Below are positions 11,776 through 24,455 of a DNA stretch of 64,000 bases, piece after piece. Position numbers and translations under genes: made by a program. Source of the stretch: Harmothoe impar (Eukaryota; Annelida; Polychaeta; Phyllodocida; Polynoidae); contig OX381708.1 of the NCBI GenBank assembly GCA_947462335.1, positions 42,039,377-42,103,376 on the forward strand, in the 5' to 3' direction. Each line of letters starts with the position of its first letter. Position 1 is the stretch's first letter. The notes below the pieces were generated by a model. That model worked only from the letters and a program-made list of their open reading frames with translations, ran no database searches and was not told the origin of the DNA.

Positions 11776-12179
11776 AATGATTGACTCAGGGAGCCTTGCT
11801 CCTAGAGTCTTATGCGACGCCTCTGTGAGACGTTTTTCAGGGGAATTCTTTTTTTTTCATTTTCCAAATTTATCATAGAAACATTAGGCCCATTGATCAG
11901 AAGTACACAAAATCGGATAATTGAAGTGTTTTCCTACCCAGTGACGCAAGAAACATTCTTGTGCCCCTACTGGAACCCCCTGAAAAAAATTGCTAAAGTA
12001 GACCTATCCAAAAAACATAATTTTTTCCTCACTGTAGACAAACATCAAAGTACTGCTGTAGACATTTCGTCGATTTCGGCATTTAGTGTTAAACCTATGG
12101 GAGATCTGATTTTTAGCAAGGTGAGACGCTTTTTGTCAGACCAAGATGGCATGGGAAGAGATGTGTGGACGAAAATCGA

Positions 12180-12540
12180 GACCACACACTATACACACAC
12201 ACCATACACACACACCATACACATACACATACACCATACACACACCATACTCACACATATTACACTCACACATATTACACTCACACATATTACACTACAC
12301 ACATATTACACTCACACATATTACACTCACACATATTACACTCACACATATTACACTACACACATATTACACTCACACATATTACACTCACACATATTAC
12401 ACTCACACATATTACACTCACACATATTACACTCACACATGTTACACTCACACATGTTACACTCACACATGTTACACTCACACATGTTACACTCACACAT
12501 ATTACACTCACATATATTACACTACACACATTACACATAT
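12180..12540. repeat. Minisatellite, 15-bp unit (CACATATTACACTCA)
   Basis: From about 12250 to 12530 the sequence is a tandem array of a 15-bp unit. It has occasional shortened units (TACACTACACACATA) and a later block where ATA is replaced by ATG. It is preceded by CA-rich simple sequence from 12180. All frames stay open here because the unit is a multiple of three without stops; the long histidine/threonine-rich frames are artefacts. Confidence 0.9.
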
Positions 12541-14598
12541 AGCACTATATACAATTTATTCAAAGGAAAAACAAATCCCTGAGTCTTTTGTGATTAGGAT
12601 CACACGCTAGATTTTTTTTTTACGTGTTTTTTTTTGAAGTTTTGATTTTTTTGGCAAGTTATAGAATAGTCTAATTAGCATACAACTAATTGATGTAATT
12701 GTGACTATAATTAGGTATACCTAAGTCTGTACATATTTTTTGATAAAAATATTTTAAACTTTTAAGTTTGGAGATTGATTGATTGTATAGTTTATTGGCC
12801 ATAATTTTACCATTTTAACCTTGATAAATCAGCTACGACCTTTGTTTACTGAACTGCAATTCAGTAAAGACAGGTGGTAAGTGACCTGCATTTCAGCTGA
12901 TTCTTGCCATAAAAACTACTGAAATATGTATGGGATTATACAATTTATTTTAAAGAATGTTTTTCCTCTATTGGAGTATTCATATAGCGGCTAGTTAGAG
13001 GCCATGCAGCACATATTTGACAAATAAATAAGCAAGAAATACGTATGACATTTTATAAATTTTTCTTTTTTTGTCCATTACCTCATTTTTACTGAGGTGA
13101 CGATAATGCTGGTTTTGAGCTTGTGCGAGACACGGAAATACATAGACACAATGGTTGTAACAGCAGTGCACGGTTGTGGAGAGACAGAGACAGAGAGGGA
13201 TACACACAAGCCAACAGAGACAGAGAGAGACCGAGATCAAGGCAGACAGACAAAGAGACAGAGAATGTGGCAGAGGAATTAACATCTCTTTTCTTAATCT
13301 GCCAACAGTCTAGAAAAAAGGTTCTAACATGATGGCCCACACTGTAAAAAAAAGTGTTTTACGGGAACATGGATAAAGAGTAACACACATATATTTTTAA
13401 CAAGCTTGAGCATGAACACACATTTCTCAACACACTTACACACTTTTTTTTATCAAATGTGTGTAGGTTAAAAAAGTGTGTACAATATACACACATTTTT
13501 ATTGACACCAGATGGCACCATAAGTATTGTTTTAGAAATTTCAGTCACACTTCAAGATTGCAATTGCACTTTTGATCATGTTTAATGATTTGATATCAAA
13601 TTTTAAACATATAATGAAGTGTAACTTCAATGGATGCATGAAACTAAGAAGTTAGAATCCCTTTGAAGACTGAATATCCTGTCCTAGGGAGGTCTAAAGA
13701 ATGTGGAAGGAATAGGACACTTTTCCTGCGTGTTCAGCTATAATATATGTCAATGTGTAATTGAAACCTGCTTAAGGTCATTCCGTACAAGGCTTTGCTA
13801 TGTAGGATGACTGCCACAATTGGCCTCCATTGCACTGGTGACTATACATGCTGTGGTTGGTGAAATTTTGCTTGTTGGTACACTAGGGGTGTTCTGCTAG
13901 CAGCCAGTGCCAGGCAATGTTGAATAACATGCGTAATATATTTAAACACTTTATAAATCAACAGAGTGCAGTGGAGCTCTGAGTAGAGGTCGCCATTTTG
14001 GTAGAACTCCCATGCCCATTCTCATCCAAGGAGCGTGATTCCATGAGAAAGGGACTACACAGGTGCAGGAGGAGAGAAGTGCGCTGCCTCTAGAGGGAAA
14101 ACAATGTGTAACTGGTTCTCAATGAAGCCTTCAACAGCACACTACTGACCCCCTGTGACAGTCAGAGGAACTGAATTTGCATACCAGTTCTATGGGACAG
14201 GGCCCATAGATACTTCATATGTGTAGTTGAATGTTATTTTGATTTTCATCCACAAACAAATGTGTCTCCTCTGAGTCTCCAGTCTCTTTATTAGACATCA
14301 CACATCTGGCTATTCATTTACGGCAACATATTGAATATACCTCCAATAATAGGTGTGTAGGACATGTTCAAAGTTAGCTGACTTAAGGGTTTTAGAAGAC
14401 CAAATGTCATATGAGATTTCTCCATTTGTAAAAGTAAACACATTTCCAAAAATATACCAGAAATATGGAGGAGTTCCTAATAATTGAACTGTAACAATAC
14501 AATACTTGTCATATGTAGTAATGTTGAGATATCATGAAAGTATGCATGGCCTATTCTATCTAGGTACATGGAACCTAGATATTTTAATTCCCCTTTTC
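12541..14598. other. Gene-free stretch with transposon fragment and GA-rich simple repeat
   Basis: No credible exon. It contains GA/CAGA-rich simple sequence at about 13170-13268, the partial transposon at 13340-13505 and otherwise AT-rich unique sequence. Confidence 0.4.
13340..13505 (+). mobile_element. Partial copy of the CACTSTAAG / ACACACTTTT transposon family
   Basis: It starts CACTGTAAAAAAAAGTGT and continues with GGGAACATG, then AAAGAGTAACACACATA, closely matching the left end of the complete element at 48097-49970. Several ACACACTTT-type subterminal repeats follow. The right end is missing. Confidence 0.6.
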
Positions 14599-15824
14599 TC
14601 CACTAGAGGCAGGTTGCTCAGAATAATCACCTTGGGTCATCACAATGATCCACCCTGTTGGTGAATTAAGGGAGAGTCAGTGAACCTTGACTAAGTGGAG
14701 CATTCTTGGAGCTACTTCACACATATGTTACACTCCAAGCAGCATTCAATCTTTTGATTCTTATTTATTTCAGTTTTATGATAAGAAATTTAAAAAAACT
14801 GACTTGGGAGATTCATACAATGTGTTAATCAGATGCCATAAATGCATAAAGAAGACATTAATTAATCAAAAAAAGACTGTGAGAAGTGACCAAAGTAGAC
14901 TACACAAAGAGGCCCAGTGTCATTTTGGCTGATCATTTGATTTTAAGTTTATATATTGTCTGCCAACAGGTGGCATCACCCTTTAACATGTTAGAATGCT
15001 ATATTGCGGTTTCCCCATGCCTGCTCATTAGAAGTTGAGGGGCGGGCAGGCCAGACACGTTCACCCTGTCAGCAAGTTGAGTTATGATATGTCAGCTTGT
15101 ATGAGCTTTCCTAGACATTCATGTCAGCTCACGCCAGTAGGACTATCAGGGGTGAGCAGCTATTTGATATTGAACTGACAGAACGCTAATAAGAGTTGCT
15201 CATATCCTGACAGAGGAGCCTATCAGGAGGTGGCAGGGGAAGCATCATCCAGGGACTTTATTGTATATGGACTTCCTGTATTGGAATCCTCGGAGGTTAT
15301 ACTACGCCGAAATGGAGGATGTATGGACCTCAATCATTTTGTGATTGTGATGGATCTGATAGACTATTAATGGCGATAATACTTTACAGCTAGTACCAGG
15401 GGTTGAATCCCCCGTCTGCAACCCAACCATCTAATTCATACATAATTCTATTAAATGACTTTGTCCTTAACAATGCTGTGTATTGTGATTCTCTTGCCAC
15501 TATCATGAGCTTATCTATTTGGCCATTTAAGGCTAATCCTAGTTAAATTATCTGAATATCTCACATAGTTTTACAGTGTTTGTGTGTGTCAGGAGGATAA
15601 TGTTACCATGAAACATTAAAGGTAGATTTTAAAGATGTGCGACCATAATTATTTGGTTTCAGTTCCTGGAGTTGTGTAGTGCATCTCATTATGTTTCAAC
15701 ACTGACAAGCTAGGCCTGGATAAAGGTGTTCACTGCTGATGACTTTGGGACAGTTCACCATCTGGGTGGATCATTGTGATGACCCAAGGTGATTATTTTG
15801 AGGACATAATTTTGCCACTAGGGG
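14599..15824. mobile_element. Inverted-repeat element of about 1.2 kb with roughly 90-bp arms
   Basis: The arms at about 14599-14690 and 15727-15824 are inverted copies, with a perfect 34-bp core (14622-14655 against 15764-15797). The outer tips carry CCACTAGAGG and CCACTAGGGG. The interior has no coding capacity and contains CAGCT- and GTCAG-rich short repeats around 15050-15240. This is most likely a non-autonomous DNA transposon; target-site duplication not resolved. Confidence 0.65.
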
Positions 15825-18800
15825 GCCCTGCTATACAATATACAGCACCTACTCCATGTGATCTACTGGTTCATACAGATACTAATCTTGATTATAGGTG
15901 TTTAAAAACTGGATCATATGTGAGGAGTATTTGGAATACTAGAGATTCCAGTAATTCGGGAGAAAATCATGGCAAAATGATATAAGGAAGAGCAACTCAT
16001 TTGTCTCTGAGACCATAGGAGGCACACAAGTCATGTGGGTATAGTGGCCATTATTCGTTATAATTATGGTGAGGACTATAACATGCTCTCACGTGCATAT
16101 TTATGATGGGAGGAGGGGTGAATTATGAAATTATCTTTAAATGAAACCTTGTTATACAGCAAAAGATACTAGTACACAAATAATTGTCTAGGTGATCGCA
16201 TATGTTCACCCTGGTTGATCACATGACCACCTACTGAGCACCAGGGTACTCTCCCACGTCATCATTACCATGAACACCCAAGAGTTTTCAGTGAACAATA
16301 AACTATTGTCACATGATAAACAAATGACAATGCACGAGCATATCTAGTTCTTAAACATGGGTCTGTTTAACATCCAGAACCCCATAACTCGAAGTTACAA
16401 CTGATTTTATGGTTACGTTTTATTGTCAGGCCTGGAACTGGGAAATGATTATTATGATGGAGCAGTAGCAGCTGCCACGTGAATATTTTATTTCATCCCT
16501 AGTTTGGAGATCCTATGAGACATTTATTACTGCAGTGGTATGATGTATCACTAATTACATGTATCATGGCGTCTTCTCATGTGGGCAATAAAACAATGAA
16601 GTGATGCACCTGCTGCTTGTCTTTGGCACTTGGTGGTAAAGTCGATGTGGGAGGCTTGTATTTGATTTGTCAGTCCTATATTCAGAAGATGTGATGAGAA
16701 GGGGTCACATATATAGTAGTGATGTTGATATACTTCGTCAATGGTCTATTCTTCCATAGTGCAGTTGCAAAATTAAATGACTGAAAAACATCTTGATGCC
16801 TTGTTTTATAGTGAAATGATGTCTAGGATCTCAGTAAAGAGTCCCACCAGGTGGGGTGGCCTTTTATTCTGGTATGGGACAAGAAACCACTTCCATATCT
16901 TTTTTTCCTGTACTATCTATATTATAGGAAGACGTGGAGCGATTTCCAAAGGGTTTCTATGGGTTTCTGAGATTGTATGAAGCATCCTTAATGAGCAACG
17001 CTAACAGAGAGTCTTCAGAGCGTGAAAAACATTGTTTTCTAGTTGATAGTCTATAGGCCTGTTATTTTCATTTCATTCCATTGACTGTTGAAAATACTTT
17101 ATCACATGAAGTATGTACCTATAAATCATGTTTTATCAATCAATGAAACTATTCAAACTCAAAACTCTTGGCCAACTTTAAATCACCATCTTAACTAAGG
17201 AAGCCCACAGGGAATGTTTACCCAAGCAGTTTTCCATCCCTCTGAATGAAGCCCACTAAAGCGTGAATTCAGCAAGAGGGGTATGCGTATAGCCAACCTG
17301 TTTGACTATTCCCAGCCACCCAGACTGCGTCCTAAAAGTGTCATGGGACGGAGGTAATTGCCCAAGGGAGAGGTGATTTGTTCTCGGAAAAGTAAGCAAA
17401 AATTCAATGATTAATTATGGGATCTTAGCGGTGGGAAAAGTCTGGGTGTGAGGGAGAGGAGAAAGTCCCAAGAAGCTCAGCAGCCCCATCAGCTCAAGGC
17501 TTAAGTGTGGCGTACTACATTGTTTGCATGGACAGAAGCGGCCCTGATTGGGCACTTTAATCCTATTGGCTGGCTGCCTGTGGCCGCCTACGATCTAATT
17601 AATGTGATATATGGCCGGCGCAGGGCGCTACAACGCCGCCTATCGGAGGGTAACGAGCTGAAACTGCTGATGGGCACCAGCGTTCTAAACATGCCCGGAT
17701 GCCGAAACAAGGGGAGGGTCTTGATGTCATTCTGTTGGGTATTCCATACAGAAGTGACATTTTATGATGGCATATTATAGGTAGTTCCCATCATAGCATT
17801 TACTCCCACTGTGGCTGATGGTACAAGCTAACATAATAAAATGACGACTGTACAGCTCCTACATACTATATAAACATCAGTAGCTTGGTGGATGAATGGC
17901 GATTTCTTGGACAGTCTCTGGACCACCAGCACCAGCCGGGATCCAACCAACCAAGTGACTGGCATGTGTTAGACCTAGAAAGGGATGAGCAGCTTACCTT
18001 CTTTAAGGCTATATTTAGACATTTAATTCTTCTCACCACACCAAGGACCCTAAGGGCATTTCTGATTAGTTGTTTTGATTCTGTGTAGGCAAAAACTAAC
18101 AATGTGTATGCGATATCTTATCTTTATGAATCCATGCAATGATGAATCAGGAGGGCGGATTGACATCAGATAAGATATTGTTCAATACGTAAAACTTATA
18201 TAAGGACGCAGGCAAACCGATTCCAAATCCTGTTGATGTCTAAGTAAATCTAATTTTCCCACAGTATTCTCGCAAGTTAGGCGTCTACATAGTCCACTGG
18301 GAAATAACTGAGTGACTCTAGCGTGTCTTCTGATATGTATGACCATACATTTTATGGGGTTGGGTGGACAGGTACTTGAAGGGATACAACCCCGCAAAAC
18401 CCAACCAATTAAGCCCAAATTTGTCCCTTACCATAAAAGAGTGTTTCTGCAGTAGGCCTATATGTGAAACACAAGCGAGCTATATTGGAGATCAGGAAAC
18501 AACCCATTCCTATGTTTAACTGGCATGTGTGATGAATACCCCATACCCCCAAGCTGGACACAAACATCCAACTTAATCGTCACCTCCATACATTCACCCT
18601 CACCATCCCCCCGAGCCCGAGCGTATACGTCGAATTCTATTGGCTACCTGACAGAGGCAGGGCACACATGTATGTATGAGAGTTGTAGGGATTTATGTCT
18701 GTGGCCTACAATTGTATCTTTTATGTTACGGGGAGGAGGCAGATTGTGTTGTGGCAACTAACAAACAATATGCTGTTGGCTTAGTTAAAGCTGCAATACA

Positions 18801-19120
18801 AGCTCAAAAATATAGATAGGCCTACTTCACTTTCTGCAGTAACTGTTATAGACGGTTTCCTTGTTGGAATGTACTGGTAGCGACTGAACGCATTTTGTGA
18901 CGTTTAACCTTTAGTCATGCTAAATTCAAAGAACCAATTGAAGAAAAATAGAATGCTTCCACCAAAGAATCTATCACTTAATTACATCAGCCCAGCAGTG
19001 CCATCTCCAGTGACACACACACACACACACACCATAAACTAGTACTCTCCATTGTTCAGTCGTGTGCAGCTGGCAAAAGACTACTCAGTGCTGCCACTTT
19101 AGGCTTGTAATCGGCAGTAT
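15825..19120. other. Gene-free stretch, with a GC-richer candidate regulatory block at 17500-17720
   Basis: No convincing exon. Most of it is unique, AT-rich sequence. The 17500-17720 block is described separately. A short (CA)n tract lies at about 19013-19032. Confidence 0.35.
17500..17720. promoter_or_regulatory. Candidate conserved regulatory block (CCAAT and TAATTA motifs)
   Basis: This is a local island of higher GC with CpGs in AT-rich DNA. Within about 130 bp it holds two ATTGG (inverted CCAAT) words, the homeodomain-type core CTAATTAATG and a GCCGGCGCAGGGCGC stretch. The frame that runs through it has no recognisable protein similarity. It could be an enhancer, a distal promoter or a decayed exon; function is inference only. 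Confidence 0.25.
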
Positions 19121-19284
19121 ATTATACTGTCAAATCCCTCCCTTCTCGCCAGAAGATAGTGAATAGTAGAAATTTCAGGCTCACACTGCGCACATAAAGG
19201 GTTTTTAACCATCTGAGATAGAAATGAAGAAAACTTAGGTTTGAGTGTACCAGCTTGTATAGAAGCTTCAGAATGCGGATACGC

Positions 19285-19467
19285 TTATGAAAAACACCAT
19301 CCATAATTGTGATATGCTGGCAATAGAGTTTCCCAAAGCTGTGGCCATAGTACACTGCTGTATAGATCGCAGAAAACATAGGGATAGTCATTGGCTGTTC
19401 CGAGTAGTGAACCACAGACTCCTATAGCGATGACAAGTATAATTATGGTCCTTCTACTCCCTGCCAT
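19285..19467 (-). CDS. Possible small secreted/membrane ORF or first exon (unrecognised)
   Basis: From the ATG at 19467 a 60-residue frame begins with a short basic stretch and a strongly hydrophobic run (TIIILVIAIGVCGSLLG), a good signal-peptide or anchor shape. An AT-rich region lies just upstream. The rest has no family features, and the frame ends after about 40 more residues without a strong donor site. It may be a first exon, a tiny gene or chance. Confidence 0.2.
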   Translation of the reverse strand: MAGSRRTIIILVIAIGVCGSLLGTANDYPYVFCDLYSSVLWPQLWETLLPAYHNYGWCFS

Positions 19468-19499
19468 TATACACTATATATTTACTATTACACTGCTCT

Positions 19500-22400
19500 C
19501 TGCTCAATAGCGTCTAATATTGAAAAAGGAACTTAGACAAAGAGATATTATTGAAACCCAAAATACAAGGTCAACAGTAATATTATTAGATTATCATAGT
19601 AAAACCGCCATCTATCATTACGGTATAATTATACAGCAAATCCATGAACTTGAAATAACTACAGATTTTTAAACGTATGGACGGTGCACAAGGTTGTTGT
19701 CATCTGGATCTTCAGCTCATTGCCTTCTTAAATTATTAAACCTTCTCACAACGTTTTTCCACGTCAATACAACGTACTTTTGCTGATTGGGTTAGACGCA
19801 TGCAATCCCAGAACATTCTGGTTGAGAGGATGTCTATTTGGCATAGCAATGAGCTTTCTGCTGGTGTAGAACACTATAGTGACATCTCTCGGGCTCTGGT
19901 ATTACTAAAGACTACATATGGCCCCACACCAAGGGGTGTTAGCTGTTATACATACAGAATACCTTTGCTGACATTTATGGTCTGTATACAAAGCTATTCG
20001 GGCTATGGGTGACTGGGAATTGGGGAAGGTATAGAAAGGAGTAGGGATGTATAGTATCGCTATGTGACTGACATTTGCATAAACAATGTCATGTTGACAG
20101 CAAGGTCGGTAGTAGCATATAGCTTTACCTTGTAGTTATGACTTTGGGAGTGGGAAGAAATAATGAAAGGAAGTAAGGAGAAACTACCGAACGAAGGGAT
20201 GAGGGAGCGGAAGAAGATACGAGAAACAAGCCAGGGAACAAACGAACGAGCATATGAACAAATGAACGAACATAGGAACAACTGAACAAAGTCACGAGAC
20301 GATTTAGATAACAAAGGGGGGGGGGGCAGAGAACATGGAAATGTAATTAAATTGTGGGTACGGTGTGAAACGGGTGAAAATACACGTTAAGGGTCGGTAG
20401 GTCAGCATGCAGATTTACATATTGTACACACAAGTATGCATGAGGGTTAATGGAACAGAATTGGGTCATTAGGCCAAATAAAAAGAAGGTTTGTTCCAGG
20501 TAACATAGGGTAAGGTCTAAGGTCGGTAGGTCGGAATTAATTTATTTTCTTAAACTTTATTTTCTAACATGAAAGTGCCACCCCTTCTACATACCCTAAC
20601 ATTTACCAAAAATGTGAAGATTTCTTCAAAATTGCATAATTCTGCATGTACCAAGCCGCATTTCTATTTCACATTATATACTAAACATGGAAATAGTAGC
20701 TAGCCTCTTTGTGAACCTAAAACTGACCAAAAAAAGTGTAAATATATAAAAATGTCTTCAAAATTGCAGAAATAAGTAGGGTTGGCCCTGTTTTGATAGG
20801 CTCGGTCGGGTGACCTGAAACAAACCCTTTTTTTGGCCTCATCTAATCATTCAAGACTATGTATGTGCCCAAGACACCACCTCTATATAAAGATCACATA
20901 CATTCCCGTCCAAGTGCTGAAATATACCTCTCTGGGGGCCATCCCTCAGTGGTCCCATTCCAAGATTCATAGTCTGCCTATGCCACAAGGAAGTTCTAGG
21001 GTTCCCTTCCCTGGGCATTAGAGAGAAATCCATTTTCAGAAAGTAATCTGTGATGTGACACCTTCTAAAGGCTGGAGGCACTGTATATGCACCTCGATCT
21101 GTGGATATCCACGGCCCTGGAGGTACAAGTTAAGATAAATCTATGCCGGGAGGTGGGGCCTCATGACATTCCATTGCCTCTGGAGGATTACATATTCTTG
21201 ATTTTCTTTCCCAGAGCCATTTATCAAATTAAATTGTGTACTCTCATGGGGGAAGCTATGCACGCTAGCCTTCTAACAGTTTTCAGTCCACAAGTTATGT
21301 AAGCCTATACAGATATGTTACACAAAATGCAATATTAGAAAACGAAAGTATTGTATCGCCATTTACATTCTCATAATATCAATAGCCCTAGAGCGTCGGA
21401 GTAAGTTGATCTAGTCAACCTAGTAACCTTGTGGGATTAAACTATCATAGAACCCTATAGAACCCTAATATTATTCTTTGAAGCATGGAATTTATGAATT
21501 CAAACTACTCAACTAGCCTATATAGATAACCATTCTAGAAAATAGGAAAAATAGTCCACAGGACACCACTGACCCATATTATGTTTTCTCATTCACTTCT
21601 CCAGTGTATTTTATAGTTTTTTAAACCACTACAACTATACATTCAGGTTCTGGGGGAGCGCCCCCGACACAAGACGTGATTACCGTGCGTCTCACCCGGG
21701 GGCAGGGCGAGCAGCTCGCTCCCTCTAGTGGCCATCCCGCGAGTCTCACCCATCACATCGCCCAACACAGGCTTCAATCTAGACCAAGCCACTGTCACTT
21801 ACACTCACATGGTGCTAAAGGTTAAACATGACTGTGGAGACAGAGTGACTGCCTATCATTTTGAAAGGAATTACCACCGGAAGTTACTTTGAATTAGTAA
21901 AGCATGGACCTACCTTGTTCAAGAGGCAGAAGAAAAGCATTTTAAATAAATAACATGTATTTCATAAAAAGCCCATTCTATCTATAAATAGTTACCGTCT
22001 GTTACAGTTTTTGTAAATAGTTGCTCTTTCAATCTTTCTGACCACTTCATATGTGTTGGTGAACCATGCTACTTTAACTTGATAATCCAAGTCTTTCTAC
22101 TCCAAACAGTAGGTTAGGAGCCATGGAGTATATTAAGTGGTTATGTTGGGTGTAACCAACATATTATGGCGTTATTATAGCAGCCTAACCTGTACCAAAG
22201 ACCCATGTAGTGAACCAAGGTGTATTGCTGCACCCCCAAATCACGACCACTTGAATCACACGTCTCGTTCCAACTCTCGTCAGTCGCCACAAATCACGGG
22301 GGCAGCTCACGACGTGGGATCAGCCTGTATACCTCCTCCGGCACTACATCACCCTCAGGGGGTATCCTTACGCCACCGGGACATAGTGGCAGTGAAGTGT

Positions 22401-23971
22401 GGTGGGAGGAAGAACTGGGAGGGAGGGTGTCTAGTGGTCATGTTGAAGACTGTATACATTTTGTACACCATTTAGGCTTGTGGTATCTGGTTATAGTGCT
22501 CCATCAATGCAACGATATTTACATACATAGGTACAGCAACCACAAGAAAGGATTCGTCCAGTTCTAATCAAATAAATCCCGACAATAACCTTTACACACT
22601 CCTGTTATGTTATTGACAAAAATGGCATATGTACTCCAATATATATAACACTTGCAATAAGCACGACAAATAACCCCAATATAGGATGATGTGGGTTAAG
22701 TCTTTGGAGCCTGGTTTTTTTTTAAACATAAAGAGACTGCAATCATGTGTACGAAAGAGAGCAGTGCGGCAAAGGTACAACCAAATGTTCTAAAGATCAA
22801 TTGCACCGGAAAAATATAATACCATTGTTTTGTTTCCTAACGTAGAACTGTATTTTACCCCTTTTAAAGATATTTTCTGAAAAATGGTGTTATTACTGGA
22901 GTGTCGCCATGAGGGACAAGGTTCATTTACATTGTTTAATATGAATACATGTAGCAACATTCCTATGATCATAATCATGATTTAATAATAAAGTACGATT
23001 TATTCCCAGCTGATTTAATCCCAACTGGCTGACATTGCTGAACATGATATCCAAGATAAGAAAGCCAATTCGATTTCTCCATGAGTTTAAACATCTTGAG
23101 ATTAGGAACTCAGGAGATGATGCGTCCTTCTCCCTTAACCACAATGTTTTATCTACAAACAACCCACAAAAATGCTTCTACAATGAGTGACTGGTGGGGA
23201 GGGAAAACACCGACAAGATCTACTCCTTCCATTATGATCATGTCATCTGCTCTTTCCCAATAAACCCTTGCCACATGCCTTGTTTTTTCCCACCCCTTAA
23301 GCACAATGCCACTCCGCCACATGGTCTTAACCATGGAAGGGCACTATATGCACTTTGTCATTATGATGCATGGATGTAGCCGTGCCAAAGAACTTGCTAG
23401 GGCTTCAAACATTATCATGCCGCTCCTATGAGACTGATACACTGGTGGGTTAATCGCCGAACTGCATTGGCCCCCCATGAGGATAAATGAACATGAAGCC
23501 CTGAGAATTTATGCTGCGATTAAAGGGTTAAGTCTGCCTAGAACCGCGCATTTTTCATCATCTCTAATATGGAGAGAACCCGAGCTGTCATAACTAGGGC
23601 TGGATGCGATGTGAACATGTTAGTTTTTACACCACCTGAGGCCTAAACCTGACGGACAGCTGAGGCGGAAATAAGATCTGCAATCAGGGGAACTGGCAGT
23701 TGGCTTAATGTTTTCTACTATTAATGATCTAGTGGGCCGTGGGGAGCTAGTGGATGTAGCCAATGGGGAGGTGGAAAGCATAAGAAGGGCATGGGGAGTG
23801 TAGCCTAGAGGGTGGGAATTAGCTCAGATATTGTTACTGTGGCCATGGGCATGTATTAATAATGTTATCACAGAGTTGATTACGTAGGAAATATGGTACC
23901 TTTGGGAGTCATATAGTAGTTAACCGTAGTAAGAGGGGATTGCCTTCAGAGAACTTCTATATGAATATTTC
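19500..23971. other. Gene-free stretch with decayed repeats and one ambiguous GC-rich block
   Basis: No exon can be defended. It contains a GAAC/ATGAAC-rich simple region at about 20180-20290, poly-G near 20317-20327, GGTCGGTAGGTC repeat copies at about 20393 and 20528, a GGGGG-AGCG-CCCCC hairpin at 21652-21665, and a GC-rich block at 22200-22440 where two frames stay open. The last 400 bp up to 23971 are the target region of the retrotransposon. Confidence 0.35.
20496..20840. repeat. Dispersed repeat related to 4282-4325
   Basis: It starts with GGTAACAT ... GGTCGGTAGGTCGG as at 4.3 kb. It contains two internal copies of a block around TTCAAAATTGCA (about 20612-20635 and 20757-20770) and ends near CTCGGTCGGGTGACC. 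Probably an old transposon; boundaries uncertain. Confidence 0.4.
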
Positions 23972-23976
23972 ATAAC

Positions 23977-24135
23977 TGTTGTGTACTCACGTCTACAGCG
24001 ACTACGACCATGTTTACTACTGTAACCCATGAACGGCATCACCTCTGTCAAGCTTTGGTCTGTACAACATGCTATCCGTTCACGAGTCTACGACGACGTT
24101 GGTCATACGTAATAAACGACTTCACGAACACAATA
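23977..24135 (+). repeat. 5' LTR of the Ty3/gypsy element
   Basis: It begins TGTTGTGT and ends ACACAATA, an imperfect inverted end pair with TA instead of the usual CA at the 3' tip. It contains AATAAA at 24111-24116 as a likely polyadenylation signal. No TATA box is evident. It is preceded by ATAAC, the target duplication. Confidence 0.97.
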
Positions 24136-24136
24136 A

Positions 24137-24154
24137 TGGCGACTTGAGGACGGG
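24137..24154 (+). other. Primer-binding site for minus-strand DNA synthesis
   Basis: TGGCGACTTGAGGACGGG lies one base after the 5' LTR. The leading TGG complements the CCA end of a host tRNA, as expected for a reverse-transcription primer site. I did not identify the tRNA species. Confidence 0.85.
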
Positions 24155-24299
24155 ATTCGAGGACCCATCTCGGAAATTTGATCATCTTGCTTGGCACACA
24201 AAGTGTCTCTCCCTGCAGATGTCAGCATAAGTTCAACAAAGGGGTAAGGAAGCCCTAAAACCAAAATTGGATGAACTGTCATTGCCCAAAAGTGATAAA

Positions 24300-24410
24300 C
24301 TTTGTTGTGAAAAGTGAAGTCCCTGAAACTGAAAGTAGACTCCAGATCCCTAAAGTGAAAGTGAACTCCATGAAAGTGAAAGTAGATCTCTGAAACTAAA
24401 AGTGACTGTG
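24300..24410 (+). repeat. Short degenerate repeats in the retrotransposon leader
   Basis: Four to five imperfect copies of a roughly 21-bp word containing AAAGTGAA and TCCCTGAAACT sit between the primer site and the gag start. They may belong to a packaging or translation-control region; this is inference. Confidence 0.5.
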
Positions 24411-24455
24411 CATTTGTGTAGGCTAGGCCCTATATCTACAAGTGTTGATCTACAA

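Noticed and set aside
12146..12610. Long histidine/threonine-rich open frames in three phases
   Set aside because: They run through a 15-bp tandem array; a multiple-of-three unit without stops keeps several frames open at once.
15390..15425. GGGGTTGAATCCCCC resembling a tRNA T-arm
   Set aside because: No A box, acceptor stem or anticodon arm can be placed upstream.
24402..24455. Start of gag-pol at 24402
   Set aside because: That codon is GTG, unlikely as a start in an animal element; the first in-frame ATG is at 24456.
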